From: Nitrososphaerota archaeon
GTDB lineage: Archaea; Thermoproteota; Nitrososphaeria; Nitrososphaerales; CADDZS01
Direction of reading: 5' to 3'
Assembly (NCBI GenBank): GCA_021325255.1
Contig: JAJPHP010000057.1
Location: 1 to 64,000, forward strand
Length of the DNA: 64,000 nt
Positions within the stretch are counted from its first letter, which is position 1. Each line of letters opens with the position of its first letter. Below are positions 17,557 to 26,787 of this stretch, in pieces. A program made the translations under genes and the position numbers. The notes beneath the pieces are model-generated. The model saw nothing but the letters and a program-made list of their open reading frames with translations. It ran no database searches and was not told the origin of the DNA.

Positions 17557-18654
17557 CTAACGCCTTGCGATGGGGCACACGACCTCCACCCTGTCCCCTC
17601 TGACTCCGTAGAACTTGTTGTGCAGATTCAGCGTGGTATCGCAGTGGCTCGGTAAGAAGGTTATTCTGTCACCTATCCGAGGTTTCTTCACGGCTTTCTC
17701 GTCAAGGTTCAATATGCCGTGTTCGTCGCCTCCTGGAGAATATTTGGCTTCGCTAAACTCCACGGGTCTTGGCATTCCATCCCAGCCAAAGATCTGGTAC
17801 TCAACGGAGCAGGCTTTCCACCCCATGTCGACCACGACACGCCCTTCCGATGGTGCGCTGATGACGGTTGAGAGGACCTTCAGAGAATTCCCAAAATCGG
17901 TTCCGCACGTTTGCATCAGGTTGTATCGGTGGTCCATCATCACGTAAGAGCCAGGCTGTATCTCGGTCACACCGTCGTACTCTGCTGTTATGTTGTATGT
18001 TCCGGTTCCACCCGATGTCACAATGTCAGCATCGAGACCGCTCTCCTTTCTCACCGCCTCCAAGCTAATCGCAAGGTTTGAGAGTGTCTTGTGAACCTCT
18101 GTCTTCCGCTTTTCAAACTCTGGAATCGAGAGCTGGAGGTGTCCCTCGTACCCCATTAACCCTCTGAACTTCAGACCCGCGATTTTAGAAATCGCTAGAG
18201 CAAATCGAGCTGCCTTTTCTCCCGGTTCGACGCCCGTTCTGTTCTGTCCAACGTTTATCTCGACGAGGACTTCAATTGTGAGCCCCCTTTTTTGTGCGGC
18301 GCTTCCGAGAAGCTGCGCACCTTCGATGCTGTCCAATGTAATCATAATTTCGCCGTTCCGCCTGAGGTTCAGGAAGCGCGTGATTGCATTCTCCGAAGCG
18401 ATCATGTTGGTAAGCAGTATCTTGTCAATGCCGTTGAAAATCATCGCCTCAGCCTCCTCCAGCGTCTGGCAGCACAATCCGACAGCTCCCGCGTCGATCT
18501 GCTTTCGCGCAATCAGTGGATTTTTGTGTGCCTTGACGTGAGGCCTCAGGCCACACCCAGCCGACCTACAGTAGCTCGCCATCTTCGAGATGTTTTGCTC
18601 AACTATATCGAGATCGATGACCAGGCAAGGAGTGGGTAACTCGTCTATGTTCAA
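17557..18654 (-). CDS. D-threonine aldolase / D-serine dehydratase-like PLP enzyme
   Basis: A 365-residue fold-type III PLP enzyme with an alanine-racemase-like barrel. The PLP lysine is Lys41 in GLRPHVKAHK. The metal site near the C terminus reads SHCDTT: His337 followed by Cys338 and Asp339. An H-x-D pair is what I recall for D-threonine aldolases, against H-x-C for D-serine dehydratases, so aldolase is favoured (D-threonine to glycine and acetaldehyde). The barrel landmarks VEINVGQNRTGVEPG, GLMGYEGHLQ and TSGGTGTYNITAEYDGVTEIQPGSY are intact in pieces. ATG start. No obvious operon partner. Confidence 0.85.
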   Translation of the reverse strand: MNIDELPTPCLVIDLDIVEQNISKMASYCRSAGCGLRPHVKAHKNPLIARKQIDAGAVGLCCQTLEEAEAMIFNGIDKILLTNMIASENAITRFLNLRRNGEIMITLDSIEGAQLLGSAAQKRGLTIEVLVEINVGQNRTGVEPGEKAARFALAISKIAGLKFRGLMGYEGHLQLSIPEFEKRKTEVHKTLSNLAISLEAVRKESGLDADIVTSGGTGTYNITAEYDGVTEIQPGSYVMMDHRYNLMQTCGTDFGNSLKVLSTVISAPSEGRVVVDMGWKACSVEYQIFGWDGMPRPVEFSEAKYSPGGDEHGILNLDEKAVKKPRIGDRITFLPSHCDTTLNLHNKFYGVRGDRVEVVCPIARR

Positions 18655-18727
18655 CGGATATGCTACACTCTCTCTCTAACTTGAGAAAGAAGTTGTTACC
18701 AGTGCTACTTTTAACACTGTAGCCGGC

Positions 18728-18765
18728 CTGAGATTTTTTCTTCGAAGGAAAAAACTGAACCTCAG
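18728..18765. terminator. Long hairpin between small Zn protein and aldolase
   Basis: CTGAG (18728-18732) pairs with CTCAG (18761-18765), enclosing TTTTTTCTTC and GAAGGAAAAAA, which pair with a single bulge around the TTCGAA centre. It lies between two minus-strand genes and could terminate the upstream small gene or shape the aldolase leader. Confidence 0.45.
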
Positions 18766-18888
18766 TCTCCGACGATTGCTCTCTCAAAATATTGGCAGAA
18801 TCGGAGTTATCTCAGACAGAAGATGAGGAAGAGAGTATTCGAAGATCAACCCTGAGTGGAGAAAATTTGAAAGAAAAAGTAATCAGCG

Positions 18889-19023
18889 CTACTCAGAAGG
18901 CTGGGATCTTCTATGACAGATCAGACACTCGTCTCCCTTGTGGAGGGTGATTGGATAAACGTCGGGGAAACTCGGGTGCCTAGGGCAGTTTGTACATGTT
19001 TTGTACTCAATGGACCCTCTCAT
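18889..19023 (-). CDS. Small CxxC zinc-binding protein, 44 residues
   Basis: A short frame with ATG at 19021-19023 and TAG at 18889-18891. It reads MRGSIEYKTCTNCPRHPS, a central PITLHKGDE stretch, and CLICHRRSQPSE. Two knuckles (CTNC-x2-H and CLIC-H) are spaced as in small zinc ribbons, so it probably folds around one zinc ion. Function unknown; such proteins often bind nucleic acid or a partner enzyme. A CATATATATG palindrome lies 65 bases upstream as a possible promoter. Confidence 0.55.
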   Translation of the reverse strand: MRGSIEYKTCTNCPRHPSFPDVYPITLHKGDECLICHRRSQPSE

Positions 19024-19087
19024 TGACAGCGGCTCTCTCAAGCCGACCTGGATGCTCATGTTCGCGGTGCGAAAAAAGAAATGGCTA

Positions 19088-19097
19088 CATATATATG
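19088..19097. promoter_or_regulatory. Palindromic TATA element between divergent genes
   Basis: CATATATATG is a perfect palindrome located about 65 bases before the start of the small zinc protein (leftward) and about 82 before the DUF998 gene (rightward). It could act as TATA box for either or both. Confidence 0.4.
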
Positions 19098-19178
19098 CGC
19101 TGTAACAATGCTCTGAAACAGTATTTCATTCTCCGAGAAGCCATCAGATACTTCCCGGAAAACCGTTATTGCTGAAAA

Positions 19179-19868
19179 GTGGAACTCTCCCCTTCCTACG
19201 AAGCTGCGGCAAAAGAAAAAGGAGCGAGAGAAGAGCCCGCAATGCAGGAAAAAGGACCTCAAATTCGCAGAGTTTACACGTACCTCGTGATTGTGGGAGT
19301 GGCAATCTCCTACGCGCTCATCTTGCTAGCAATTTCATTGGCTCCCTGGTTCAGCTGGTTCAACAACGCCCTGAGTGACCTCGGGAACACCGCTTTGAGT
19401 CGCAGTTCAAATTCAGCACCAGTTTTCAACTCTGGCCTCGTGCTCGGTGGCGCCCTCGTCTTCGCCTTCAGCGTTCTCCTGGCAAGGGAAGCGGGCTTTT
19501 CATGGAAATATGTGGTTTGGAGCGTTCCGCTCTCGCTTGCCTCGGCTGACCTTGCTCTCATTGGCGTATTCAACGAAAGTTTCGGCGAGATCCACCTCAT
19601 TGTCTCAGTTGTGTTCTTTTTCCTTACCGCGCTGACGCTCCTCCTTTTCAGCTACGTTTCGTTTCCGCTTGGCTTGCCCCGAGTAGGCGCGATCTCACTC
19701 ATGCTGGGAGTTTTCTGTTCAGCGATGTGGGTTGCAAGGTTTCCCTGGCAGGGCGTTGCTATCCAGGAGGCGTCCACCTCAATTGCCAGCGCTGCTTTCG
19801 TAGTCATAATCTCTATCGTCCTGCGCTTTCCCAAGTTGCGTGCTGCTGGAGGAGTAGAGAATAGTTAG
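19179..19868 (+). CDS. DUF998 family membrane protein
   Basis: A 229-residue protein with six predicted membrane segments. The loop after the first helix reads WFNNALSDLGNTALS...VFNSGLVLGG, the DUF998 signature in which Asp and Asn residues face the membrane surface. Function of the family is unknown. The N-terminal 30 residues are charged and cytosolic. GTG start at 19179. Single gene, downstream of a palindromic TATA element. Confidence 0.75.
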   Translation: MELSPSYEAAAKEKGAREEPAMQEKGPQIRRVYTYLVIVGVAISYALILLAISLAPWFSWFNNALSDLGNTALSRSSNSAPVFNSGLVLGGALVFAFSVLLAREAGFSWKYVVWSVPLSLASADLALIGVFNESFGEIHLIVSVVFFFLTALTLLLFSYVSFPLGLPRVGAISLMLGVFCSAMWVARFPWQGVAIQEASTSIASAAFVVIISIVLRFPKLRAAGGVENS

Positions 19869-19935
19869 GCGCTCACGCCTTTTTAAAATCCCTAAAGATG
19901 GAAATTCTTCGTTCTCAAATAACGAATGGAATCTT

Positions 19936-21405
19936 TCAAGAAGAAGGGGCGTTCGACGGAAAATTCTCGAGCGAAGCGGTGCTCTCTCCCTTCTTACGAA
20001 ACCTTGTGTACACGAAAAATATCAGGAGCCCGAATCCCATCCACAGAGAGCCGAACGTGCGGCCCAGCGGATGGAGTAGAACTACGAGAATCCAGATTAT
20101 CAGGTCGGCAACTATGCACAGGACAGCAATCACTGGCACAGTGTAATAGTAATACTCGTTCGAGCCTTCTCCGCCTTTCTTGCGCTTGATTTTGAAGCTC
20201 CAAGGATTTTTGAACGGCCTGAGCAAATCTTTATCCTTGTTTCTTAGAGAGATCAGGCTCATTCCGACTATCATGTATGCCAGGAGCGCCCCAAAATTGT
20301 AGAGCTCGGCGACGATGTCTATCTGACCTGAAAACGAAAGCGCGATGGCGATTGAGGAAAATAGGATTATTGAGACAAACGGAGTCTTGTACTTCTTGTG
20401 CAGTCTTCCGAATATTCCAGGTATTGTTCCGTCCTCGCTCATCGCGTAACTTATGCGAGAAACTCCGACTATTCCCGCGTTGCATGCTACGAGAAGGACG
20501 CAAATACCCATGACTGCAGCCATGCCTGCGAGAATCGCGCCGTGCGGTAGCCGCAGAGCTATGAATGAGACAGGGTCGTACACGCTTGTCGGATCTTTGA
20601 CAAAATCCTGGTATGGTACGACTCCCATCGCGAGCGTGGAAAATGCAAGCGCTGAAGTAACTGTCGCCGCACTGATGAGGAAAACCGCACGAGGTATGTT
20701 CTTGCTCGCGTGCTTCGTCTCTCCTGCGCTCTGCGAGATTACCTCTATCCCAAGGTATGAGGACATTGCAATCGTGATGGCATAGAGGAACGAGGGTACT
20801 GTGGGCTCCGTTCCAAAGTGGATCGGGTTGAGTCCCGGAGTGTACGAGAAGACAAAGCCCACGATGAGAATGATCCCTTCTCCGATGAGACCGAAAATGA
20901 CGAGAAAGTAGGAGAATTTGGCGGACTCTGATATCCCCAGTACGTTCATCACCATCAGCAAGGCGATGACGACGAGTGTCGCCATCCCGTTGATGAAGGG
21001 GACGTGCAAAGGAGGGATAAAGTATCCCACATATCCCACAGCTGAAAGCGCCGATATCGACGTTGTCACAAGATAATCAAGAAGCAGAGCCCAAGCTGCA
21101 ATGAATGCAATATTCGTCCCAAAGGCTTTCTTCGCGAAGATGAATGCTCCGCCCGCCTGGTGATACGAACTTGACAATTCAGCGTAGCAAAGCGCGGTCA
21201 GCACGTAGGCAATTGTGGCAAAGAGATAGGCGTACGTGGATGCTGGTCCAGCCGATATAGCGACGATGCCAAGTGTGAAGAAGATACCCTCGGCGACGTC
21301 GGCGTACCCAAAAGCAAAGTTGCCCAGAATGCCAATGTTCCGTCTGAGTGATTGTCTTCGTCTGTGAAGCAAGAGTGAGAAAACCGAGCCGCCAGTTTTT
21401 AGCAA
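19936..21405 (-). CDS. Amino acid permease (APC superfamily)
   Basis: A 489-residue, 12-span secondary transporter. The first helix region carries the substrate-binding APC motif (FGYADVAEGIFFTLGIVAISAGPA) in split form; ELSSSYHQAGGAFIFAKKAFG is the family's second signature, and EVISQSAGETKHASKNIPRA in helix 6 with its loop is also diagnostic. It probably imports amino acids by H+ or Na+ symport. The TTG at 21403-21405 is the only candidate start found for this length; the next plausible one would remove part of the cytosolic tail only. Substrate cannot be inferred. Confidence 0.88.
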   Translation of the reverse strand: MLKTGGSVFSLLLHRRRQSLRRNIGILGNFAFGYADVAEGIFFTLGIVAISAGPASTYAYLFATIAYVLTALCYAELSSSYHQAGGAFIFAKKAFGTNIAFIAAWALLLDYLVTTSISALSAVGYVGYFIPPLHVPFINGMATLVVIALLMVMNVLGISESAKFSYFLVIFGLIGEGIILIVGFVFSYTPGLNPIHFGTEPTVPSFLYAITIAMSSYLGIEVISQSAGETKHASKNIPRAVFLISAATVTSALAFSTLAMGVVPYQDFVKDPTSVYDPVSFIALRLPHGAILAGMAAVMGICVLLVACNAGIVGVSRISYAMSEDGTIPGIFGRLHKKYKTPFVSIILFSSIAIALSFSGQIDIVAELYNFGALLAYMIVGMSLISLRNKDKDLLRPFKNPWSFKIKRKKGGEGSNEYYYYTVPVIAVLCIVADLIIWILVVLLHPLGRTFGSLWMGFGLLIFFVYTRFRKKGESTASLENFPSNAPSS

Positions 21406-21673
21406 AAATCACGCTTAGAGATGGAAAGAGAGAACACGGTGCGATTGCTTTTTGTGATCGTATACGGCGTCTTTTCTCTCTTTTTCTTCCCCTACTGCTT
21501 ATTCAAGCATCACTAAAGAAAAGGAGTGAATCAATCTTCTGTACGCACGAATCACAATGCGCGAGGCGTGCCCATCGGTCTTCCATGCATGCTGTTGCTG
21601 CTTCTCCTTCTTCCCCACTTGCCTTCGGTACCCTTTTCTTCTCTTGGCCGAGTAGCCTATCGCATTTCGTAAA

Positions 21674-24600
21674 TCACGGCGATTTCTTGTTGTCTTCTCC
21701 TTCGCCATTCCTACTTCCCCCAATCTTGGACGGCCACCAGTTGAATCGCTGTGCTAGCCCCATCAAGGATGGAACAAAGAAGAGTATCACGACAAGTACG
21801 TCGATCAGGATCGCGCCAGAGACGGCTAGGCTGATTTCCTGCAGTATCGCGATTCCCGTTATAAGTAGCGAGCCGAAGACAGTCGAGAGTACAAGGCCCA
21901 GGCCCAAGATTGTGACCCACACCTTGTCAACCGCTGTCTTGATTGCATCGTTGTCGCTCTTTCCGTTGAGCACCTCCTCCCTTATCCTCGTGACGAAGAA
22001 TATGTCGTAATCAATGCCAACCCCGAGCATGGTCACGACCACGAACAGGGGCGCGAAATCAAGAATCGGTAGATTTAGGGCATAGTAGAATATTACAGAG
22101 AGCAGGGCCAGAGAAAACACGACGCTGCACAATATCGTGAAAATCAGACGCAGTGGCGTAAGGGCAGAGCGGAGCTGAAGCAGCAAGATCACGTACACGG
22201 CGGCCGCGAGTATAATTATGACCTGAGGGATGAGGCCCGTGAGGAAGGACTGGCTGTCGTAGGTGGACTGCGTAGCTCCTCCGTAGACAACCTGCACACC
22301 GTTTGCGAGAGAGAGCTTGTTGACGTTCTGCTCCATTCCGAGCATCGAGTTAATTGCAGCCTGGCCCTCGGCGTCGCTAGAGAGGCCCACATTGATCACT
22401 GCGGTCTTGTTGTCCTTCCCTATCTGCGAGAGCATCGCGCCCTCGTACTGTGACTTTACTGGCTCGGACAGGTTTCCCACCGAAGAGTAGTTGAAGGGAG
22501 AGCCAAACGGACGTGTTGGTCCGATCACCGAGACGATCCCGCTAGACCCTGCAGCCTCACGCGAAATAAGCTCGATCTGATCAAGCAACGTCTGGTTGAA
22601 TTGATTGCGTCCATAAGTAATCGGTGTGGGCGTGGTAACTACGATCTGGGTGGGAGCGATCGTGCCGCTTCCAAGACTGTTCGTGATCGCGGTGAGCCCC
22701 TGGTTGCTTGGAAAGTTAGGCACGAGTTTGAGAAAGTCGGCTCCCACAGGGGTCGTGTAGGTGTAGTAAAACGCGCCTAGAGCAACCAGGCTTATCACCA
22801 TGGCGATTACAAGCTTTCTCCGAAGCGTACCTTCAGCAATCTTCCTTAGCCTGCTTTCCTTGAACGGTGCGCGGCGTGCTGATTCCGCTCGCTCCTGCTG
22901 CTGCCTCTTCATCATGGGCCAGAAGAGCCTGTCCCCAAGTGCAAGCTCGAGTGACGGAAGTAGGGTCAGCGAACCGACCAGGAGAATGCTTACACCTAGA
23001 GCTATCGCCGCTCCCACGTCGGCGAAAAGCGGCACGTTCGCCACCGCCATTACAATGTACGCAACTATCACGGTGATACCCGCTGTGAGGACGGCCTGAC
23101 CTGCCCAGCGAACAGACACTCCGACGCTCTGCTCCTTCGTCCTTCCATTTAGTCGCTCTTCTCTTGTTCTGCGCAGCTGAAGAACGGCGTAATCGACAGC
23201 GAGCCCGAGCATGAGAAGTGTTGCTAGAGTGGGAGTTAGGAAGGTGATTGTGCCGTGCCCGACCACCACAATTCCTAGGTAAATTGCGGGATAAGCGATC
23301 GCAATCGCAATTCCTCCGAGGATGATTGGGATTATCGCGGCGATGGGAGAGAGGAAGAGCAGTCCAACAATCAGCAAGGAGATCGCAATGCCTGGTCCGA
23401 CGGTGATTCCTAGCGCGGGGGTGAAGGTCCTCTGAACATCCTGAGTTATTACGGGCGAACCGGTAACATATACGGTCCCATATTTAGGCAGCTCCGAGCT
23501 CAGCACGTGGGAGGATACACTTGATATGGTCTGTGCGTCCGGCTGTGAAGAGAAGTTGAGTAAAATGATCATCGAGTCGTTGTTTTGACTGACCAGATTC
23601 CTAGTTACTGATCTCTCGGGGACGAAGGGAAAACTGGAAAGACTCTCATTTACCACAAGGTCATTGATCGCTTTGTTGATAACGCTCGAAGTTGCGTTTG
23701 GCCCCACATGCGAGATCAGAGTTTCAAGCGAGGTCTCGTTCACTGTGAAGAGCGGAGAGCCCGAGAAGACGTTTGCAGTCGCATTTGCTACGAACGATGC
23801 GGAGAGATTCCACTTTGCTTCGTCGGTCGGAGTACTTCCCAAGTTGTAGGAAGCGTGCAAGAGTTCGGAGGTGGAAAATCCACCCACGTTTGCGGAACCG
23901 TTCTTTGAAAGTGACGACTCAAAGAGGCTGATCGTGTAATTGGAAAGCGTCGATTCCGAAGGGGATGGACCAAAAGAGTGAAGCTGTGTGAGAAGGTCCT
24001 GAGAAGTCACGCCAAGAGTAGATGTGAGCTGTGCCGGAATGCTTGGTGCCAGTGTTGAAATGGTCAGATTCGAAATCGAGCTCTGTTGATTCCAGGTGGT
24101 AACGTTGAGCCCCGTTGCCACTGCCGTGAAGATCTTCTTAGTTTGCGAATCAAGCTGTGGATTCTGAAGGAACTGGGTAGCAGTTTGATTGATCGCCATC
24201 GCCTCCCTGTCTTGCAAGGAGGTAGAGTTTGGCAGAGTTTGAAACGTACTGTTCCAGACTCGGTAGAAAAGCGTGTAATAACCTATGGTCTCCGGGTTTC
24301 CTCCAAAGCCGCCTGTCTGCGAGTAAAGAGTCATATTGGCTTGCGAGTTTGCGATGTACGGATCTGTCACTCCACTTGAAACTATATGAGAATAGATATC
24401 CACGAATGCCGAGGGAACCCCATATACAAGCTGCGCCGTCTGGTTTATCCCGTTCTCCAGCTGGAACATGCTGGAACTGAGAGTTGAGAAGTTGCCCTTG
24501 AGGGAGTGGAGTCCCTTATTTATTGTGGTGATATTCGCCTCCAGCTCGGCAGTCTGATTGAGAAGACGAGGGAACGTTGAGTTCAGAATACTATTCTCTA

Positions 24601-25021
24601 TATTGTAGATGCTTGTCATACCAGTGTAGTTTGTAATCCGGCTATCAGATGCGATCGTGCTGTTCAGATTGAAGATAGCCGATTTCACCGCATTGGAATG
24701 AATCGACGCATTTTGGAGCACAATTATGATGCTGTTGTCGCTCCCGTTCCGTATTGAGGGGAATTGTGCGCTGATGATATTCTGCGCCCTCTGCGCCTCA
24801 CCATTCGTGTTCCCAAAATTTCCGGAAGTTATGTTGAAAGAAACTGATGAAAAAAAGCTCGGCACGAGAGTCAGGGACAGAAGGGCGAGAATTATCCATC
24901 CGACGATAATCCATCGGTAGCTCCTCCTGATGAAACCGTAAAAGTCATCGTACAGTGATTTTGACAAAGTTGTTACTGACAATATCGTCATTTTTCTCAG
25001 GCATAAAAACTCGTCCGTCAC
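21674..25021 (-). CDS. MMPL/RND-family exporter
   Basis: A large 1,115-residue membrane protein with two repeated halves. Each has one N-terminal span, a large extracytoplasmic domain rich in Asn, Ser and Thr, and a five-span bundle (LLMLGLAVDYAVLQLRRTRE in half one; VVVTMLGVGIDYDIFFVTRI in half two). These Gly-x-x-x-Asp-Tyr segments hold the proton-relay aspartates of MMPL/RND transporters. It likely exports lipids or hydrophobic compounds. The frame starts at GTG 25021; ATG at 24991 (MTILSVTTLSKSLYD) is more likely. No accessory subunits are encoded nearby. Confidence 0.88.
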   Translation of the reverse strand: MTDEFLCLRKMTILSVTTLSKSLYDDFYGFIRRSYRWIIVGWIILALLSLTLVPSFFSSVSFNITSGNFGNTNGEAQRAQNIISAQFPSIRNGSDNSIIIVLQNASIHSNAVKSAIFNLNSTIASDSRITNYTGMTSIYNIENSILNSTFPRLLNQTAELEANITTINKGLHSLKGNFSTLSSSMFQLENGINQTAQLVYGVPSAFVDIYSHIVSSGVTDPYIANSQANMTLYSQTGGFGGNPETIGYYTLFYRVWNSTFQTLPNSTSLQDREAMAINQTATQFLQNPQLDSQTKKIFTAVATGLNVTTWNQQSSISNLTISTLAPSIPAQLTSTLGVTSQDLLTQLHSFGPSPSESTLSNYTISLFESSLSKNGSANVGGFSTSELLHASYNLGSTPTDEAKWNLSASFVANATANVFSGSPLFTVNETSLETLISHVGPNATSSVINKAINDLVVNESLSSFPFVPERSVTRNLVSQNNDSMIILLNFSSQPDAQTISSVSSHVLSSELPKYGTVYVTGSPVITQDVQRTFTPALGITVGPGIAISLLIVGLLFLSPIAAIIPIILGGIAIAIAYPAIYLGIVVVGHGTITFLTPTLATLLMLGLAVDYAVLQLRRTREERLNGRTKEQSVGVSVRWAGQAVLTAGITVIVAYIVMAVANVPLFADVGAAIALGVSILLVGSLTLLPSLELALGDRLFWPMMKRQQQERAESARRAPFKESRLRKIAEGTLRRKLVIAMVISLVALGAFYYTYTTPVGADFLKLVPNFPSNQGLTAITNSLGSGTIAPTQIVVTTPTPITYGRNQFNQTLLDQIELISREAAGSSGIVSVIGPTRPFGSPFNYSSVGNLSEPVKSQYEGAMLSQIGKDNKTAVINVGLSSDAEGQAAINSMLGMEQNVNKLSLANGVQVVYGGATQSTYDSQSFLTGLIPQVIIILAAAVYVILLLQLRSALTPLRLIFTILCSVVFSLALLSVIFYYALNLPILDFAPLFVVVTMLGVGIDYDIFFVTRIREEVLNGKSDNDAIKTAVDKVWVTILGLGLVLSTVFGSLLITGIAILQEISLAVSGAILIDVLVVILFFVPSLMGLAQRFNWWPSKIGGSRNGEGEDNKKSP

Positions 25022-25250
25022 TCTTGAGATTTCGGAAAGAAAAGGGTGGAGATGGAAAAGAAAATTGAGAAAGCAGGATCAATAACAAGTCTCGAATACG
25101 AGCTAATTTCTTTTGTGATCGATTTCATTTTTCATTTCATCTCTTTCCTTCTAGTCTTTTCCTAACTAGCAATAGGAAAATTTGCAGTACCGAATGTCGG
25201 CAGTGAAGAAAGATACGCTTTAAATTTCTGAATCTGATTCCTGCATCATC

Positions 25251-25631
25251 ATGCTAAGAGAAAAACAGATCATAACCACCGAAAAGGCTCCGACTCCAGC
25301 GGGACAGTACTCTCAGGGGATCTATGCGGATGGGTTTGTATTTGTGGCGGGGCAGGTTGGCATTGACCCGGTTACAAGGAAAGCTCCTCACGGCATTGCC
25401 GCACAGACGAGGCAGGCTCTGAGCAATGTGAAGGCTGTCCTAGAGGCCGCGGGCGCAAGCCTCGACGGTGTCGTGAGAGTTGGAGTATACTTGAGAAGTA
25501 TTCAGGATTTTGCCGAGATGAATAAGGTCTACTCTGAATTCTTTCCAAAGTTTCCCCCAGCCAGGACGACCGTTCAGGCGGTACTGGCATCAGATTATCT
25601 GATTGAAATAGATGCAGTGGCCATGAAGTGA
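25251..25631 (+). CDS. RidA family enamine/imine deaminase
   Basis: A 126-residue member of the YjgF/RidA family, which hydrolyses reactive 2-aminoacrylate-type enamines and forms trimers. Signature pieces are complete: PAGQYSQGIYADGFVFVAGQ, the strand GVVRVGVYLRSIQDFAEMN, and the active-site Arg105 (PPARTTV) and Glu119 (LIEIDAVA). ATG start. Single gene; a TATA-like sequence (TTTAAATTTC) lies about 30 bases upstream. Confidence 0.92.
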   Translation: MLREKQIITTEKAPTPAGQYSQGIYADGFVFVAGQVGIDPVTRKAPHGIAAQTRQALSNVKAVLEAAGASLDGVVRVGVYLRSIQDFAEMNKVYSEFFPKFPPARTTVQAVLASDYLIEIDAVAMK

Positions 25632-25910
25632 GTGTCAGCAAAACCTAGCACGCCCGAATACGCAATATCCGGGTCTATGCACGGACGCTGGCTCATTTTT
25701 CACGCGATGAAACCTATCGGATACGATACCATGAATTCTCGGAGATGCGCGCGTTGCCATCTACAAAGTCATCAATAGGACAGTGTCCAGCTTCTCCGGA
25801 AGAAATGAGGGCGTCCATATATCTCACTTTGTCCATACTCCCTTTAGCAAAGTGGACAACACAAGTCTCTCCTCATCGCTTGATTCAGGAGGTCATCCAA
25901 GCACTTTTTC

Positions 25911-26672
25911 TTGATTAAAGTAATTCTGTACTATGACGAGTCTGCAAAGTATCCTGACGAAACAACTAGGCCTATGCACTTATTGCTCGATGAGTTAGTA
26001 CGAGAGAAGAAAGTGCACGCTGTTTCCAAAGTTGAGCGAAAGAAGATCTCCGAGTCGGACGTAGGCAGAATCGCAGACAGAATTAGATCGATCAGGCCTC
26101 AAGCCCGCGGGTCCATCGTAGCCTCGGGAGGCAAAACCCTTCCACTATCTGGATCGAAGAAGCTCAACTTGAGCAACACACCTGTTCTTCTTGTTGAGAA
26201 AGAGGAGGTGCCGGTCTACGTCTTCCCGTGCAGGGTCGGAGAGAACTACTATGACGTCATGGAAGGTTTGAGGTTTCTGCGTGAGCACCTGCCCGAGATC
26301 GTAGACCTTCCGGCAGGAAGCGAGGAATCCATTGTGAGCCTGATCATTCAGCACCCGGAGTTACTTGAGAAGGGGCTGAAGCTCAAATCAAGCGAAATAG
26401 AGACTTCCACCGGCCGAGGAGACCTCCTCTTTCGCGACGGGGCGGGAAGGTTGTTGCTTCTTGAGGTGGAAAGAGAAGCCACGGATCAGGCAGTCGGCCA
26501 GATACTTAGGCTCTGCGCAGGCTACGAGGGGATAAACGAGCTCGGGATAGGAGAGATGAGAGCTGGGATAGCTTGCTTTAGAATAAACGAACATGTCCTC
26601 GCGGCAGCAAAGAGGGCGAAAATCGAGGTATGGAAGATAAAGGATGGCAAGTCGGAATACTTCCCGGTCTAA
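25911..26672 (+). CDS. NucS/RecB-like nuclease-fold protein with altered active site
   Basis: The C-terminal half (residues about 138-205) follows the NucS/EndoMS endonuclease pattern: ESIVSLIIQHPELLEKGLKL, TGRGDLLFRDGAGRLLLLEV, then a helix with DQAVGQILRLCAGY. The nuclease core D-x(n)-E-x-K is present as Asp171 and Glu185, but the lysine is replaced by Glu187 (LEVER). The N-terminal 110 residues do not resemble the NucS DNA-binding domain and are not recognised. It may be an inactive or modified mismatch-type nuclease, or a DNA-binding relative. TTG start at 25911. Free-standing gene. Confidence 0.65.
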   Translation: MIKVILYYDESAKYPDETTRPMHLLLDELVREKKVHAVSKVERKKISESDVGRIADRIRSIRPQARGSIVASGGKTLPLSGSKKLNLSNTPVLLVEKEEVPVYVFPCRVGENYYDVMEGLRFLREHLPEIVDLPAGSEESIVSLIIQHPELLEKGLKLKSSEIETSTGRGDLLFRDGAGRLLLLEVEREATDQAVGQILRLCAGYEGINELGIGEMRAGIACFRINEHVLAAAKRAKIEVWKIKDGKSEYFPV

Positions 26673-26787
26673 GCTCTACTTGCCCTCCAATCCCTAACTG
26701 TTTAATCCAAGAGAAGGAGTAACAAGAGAAACAAAGTGAAAGGAGAGTGGGACCTGATGGCTCTCACTCCTCCACTCAAAGCAAGGA

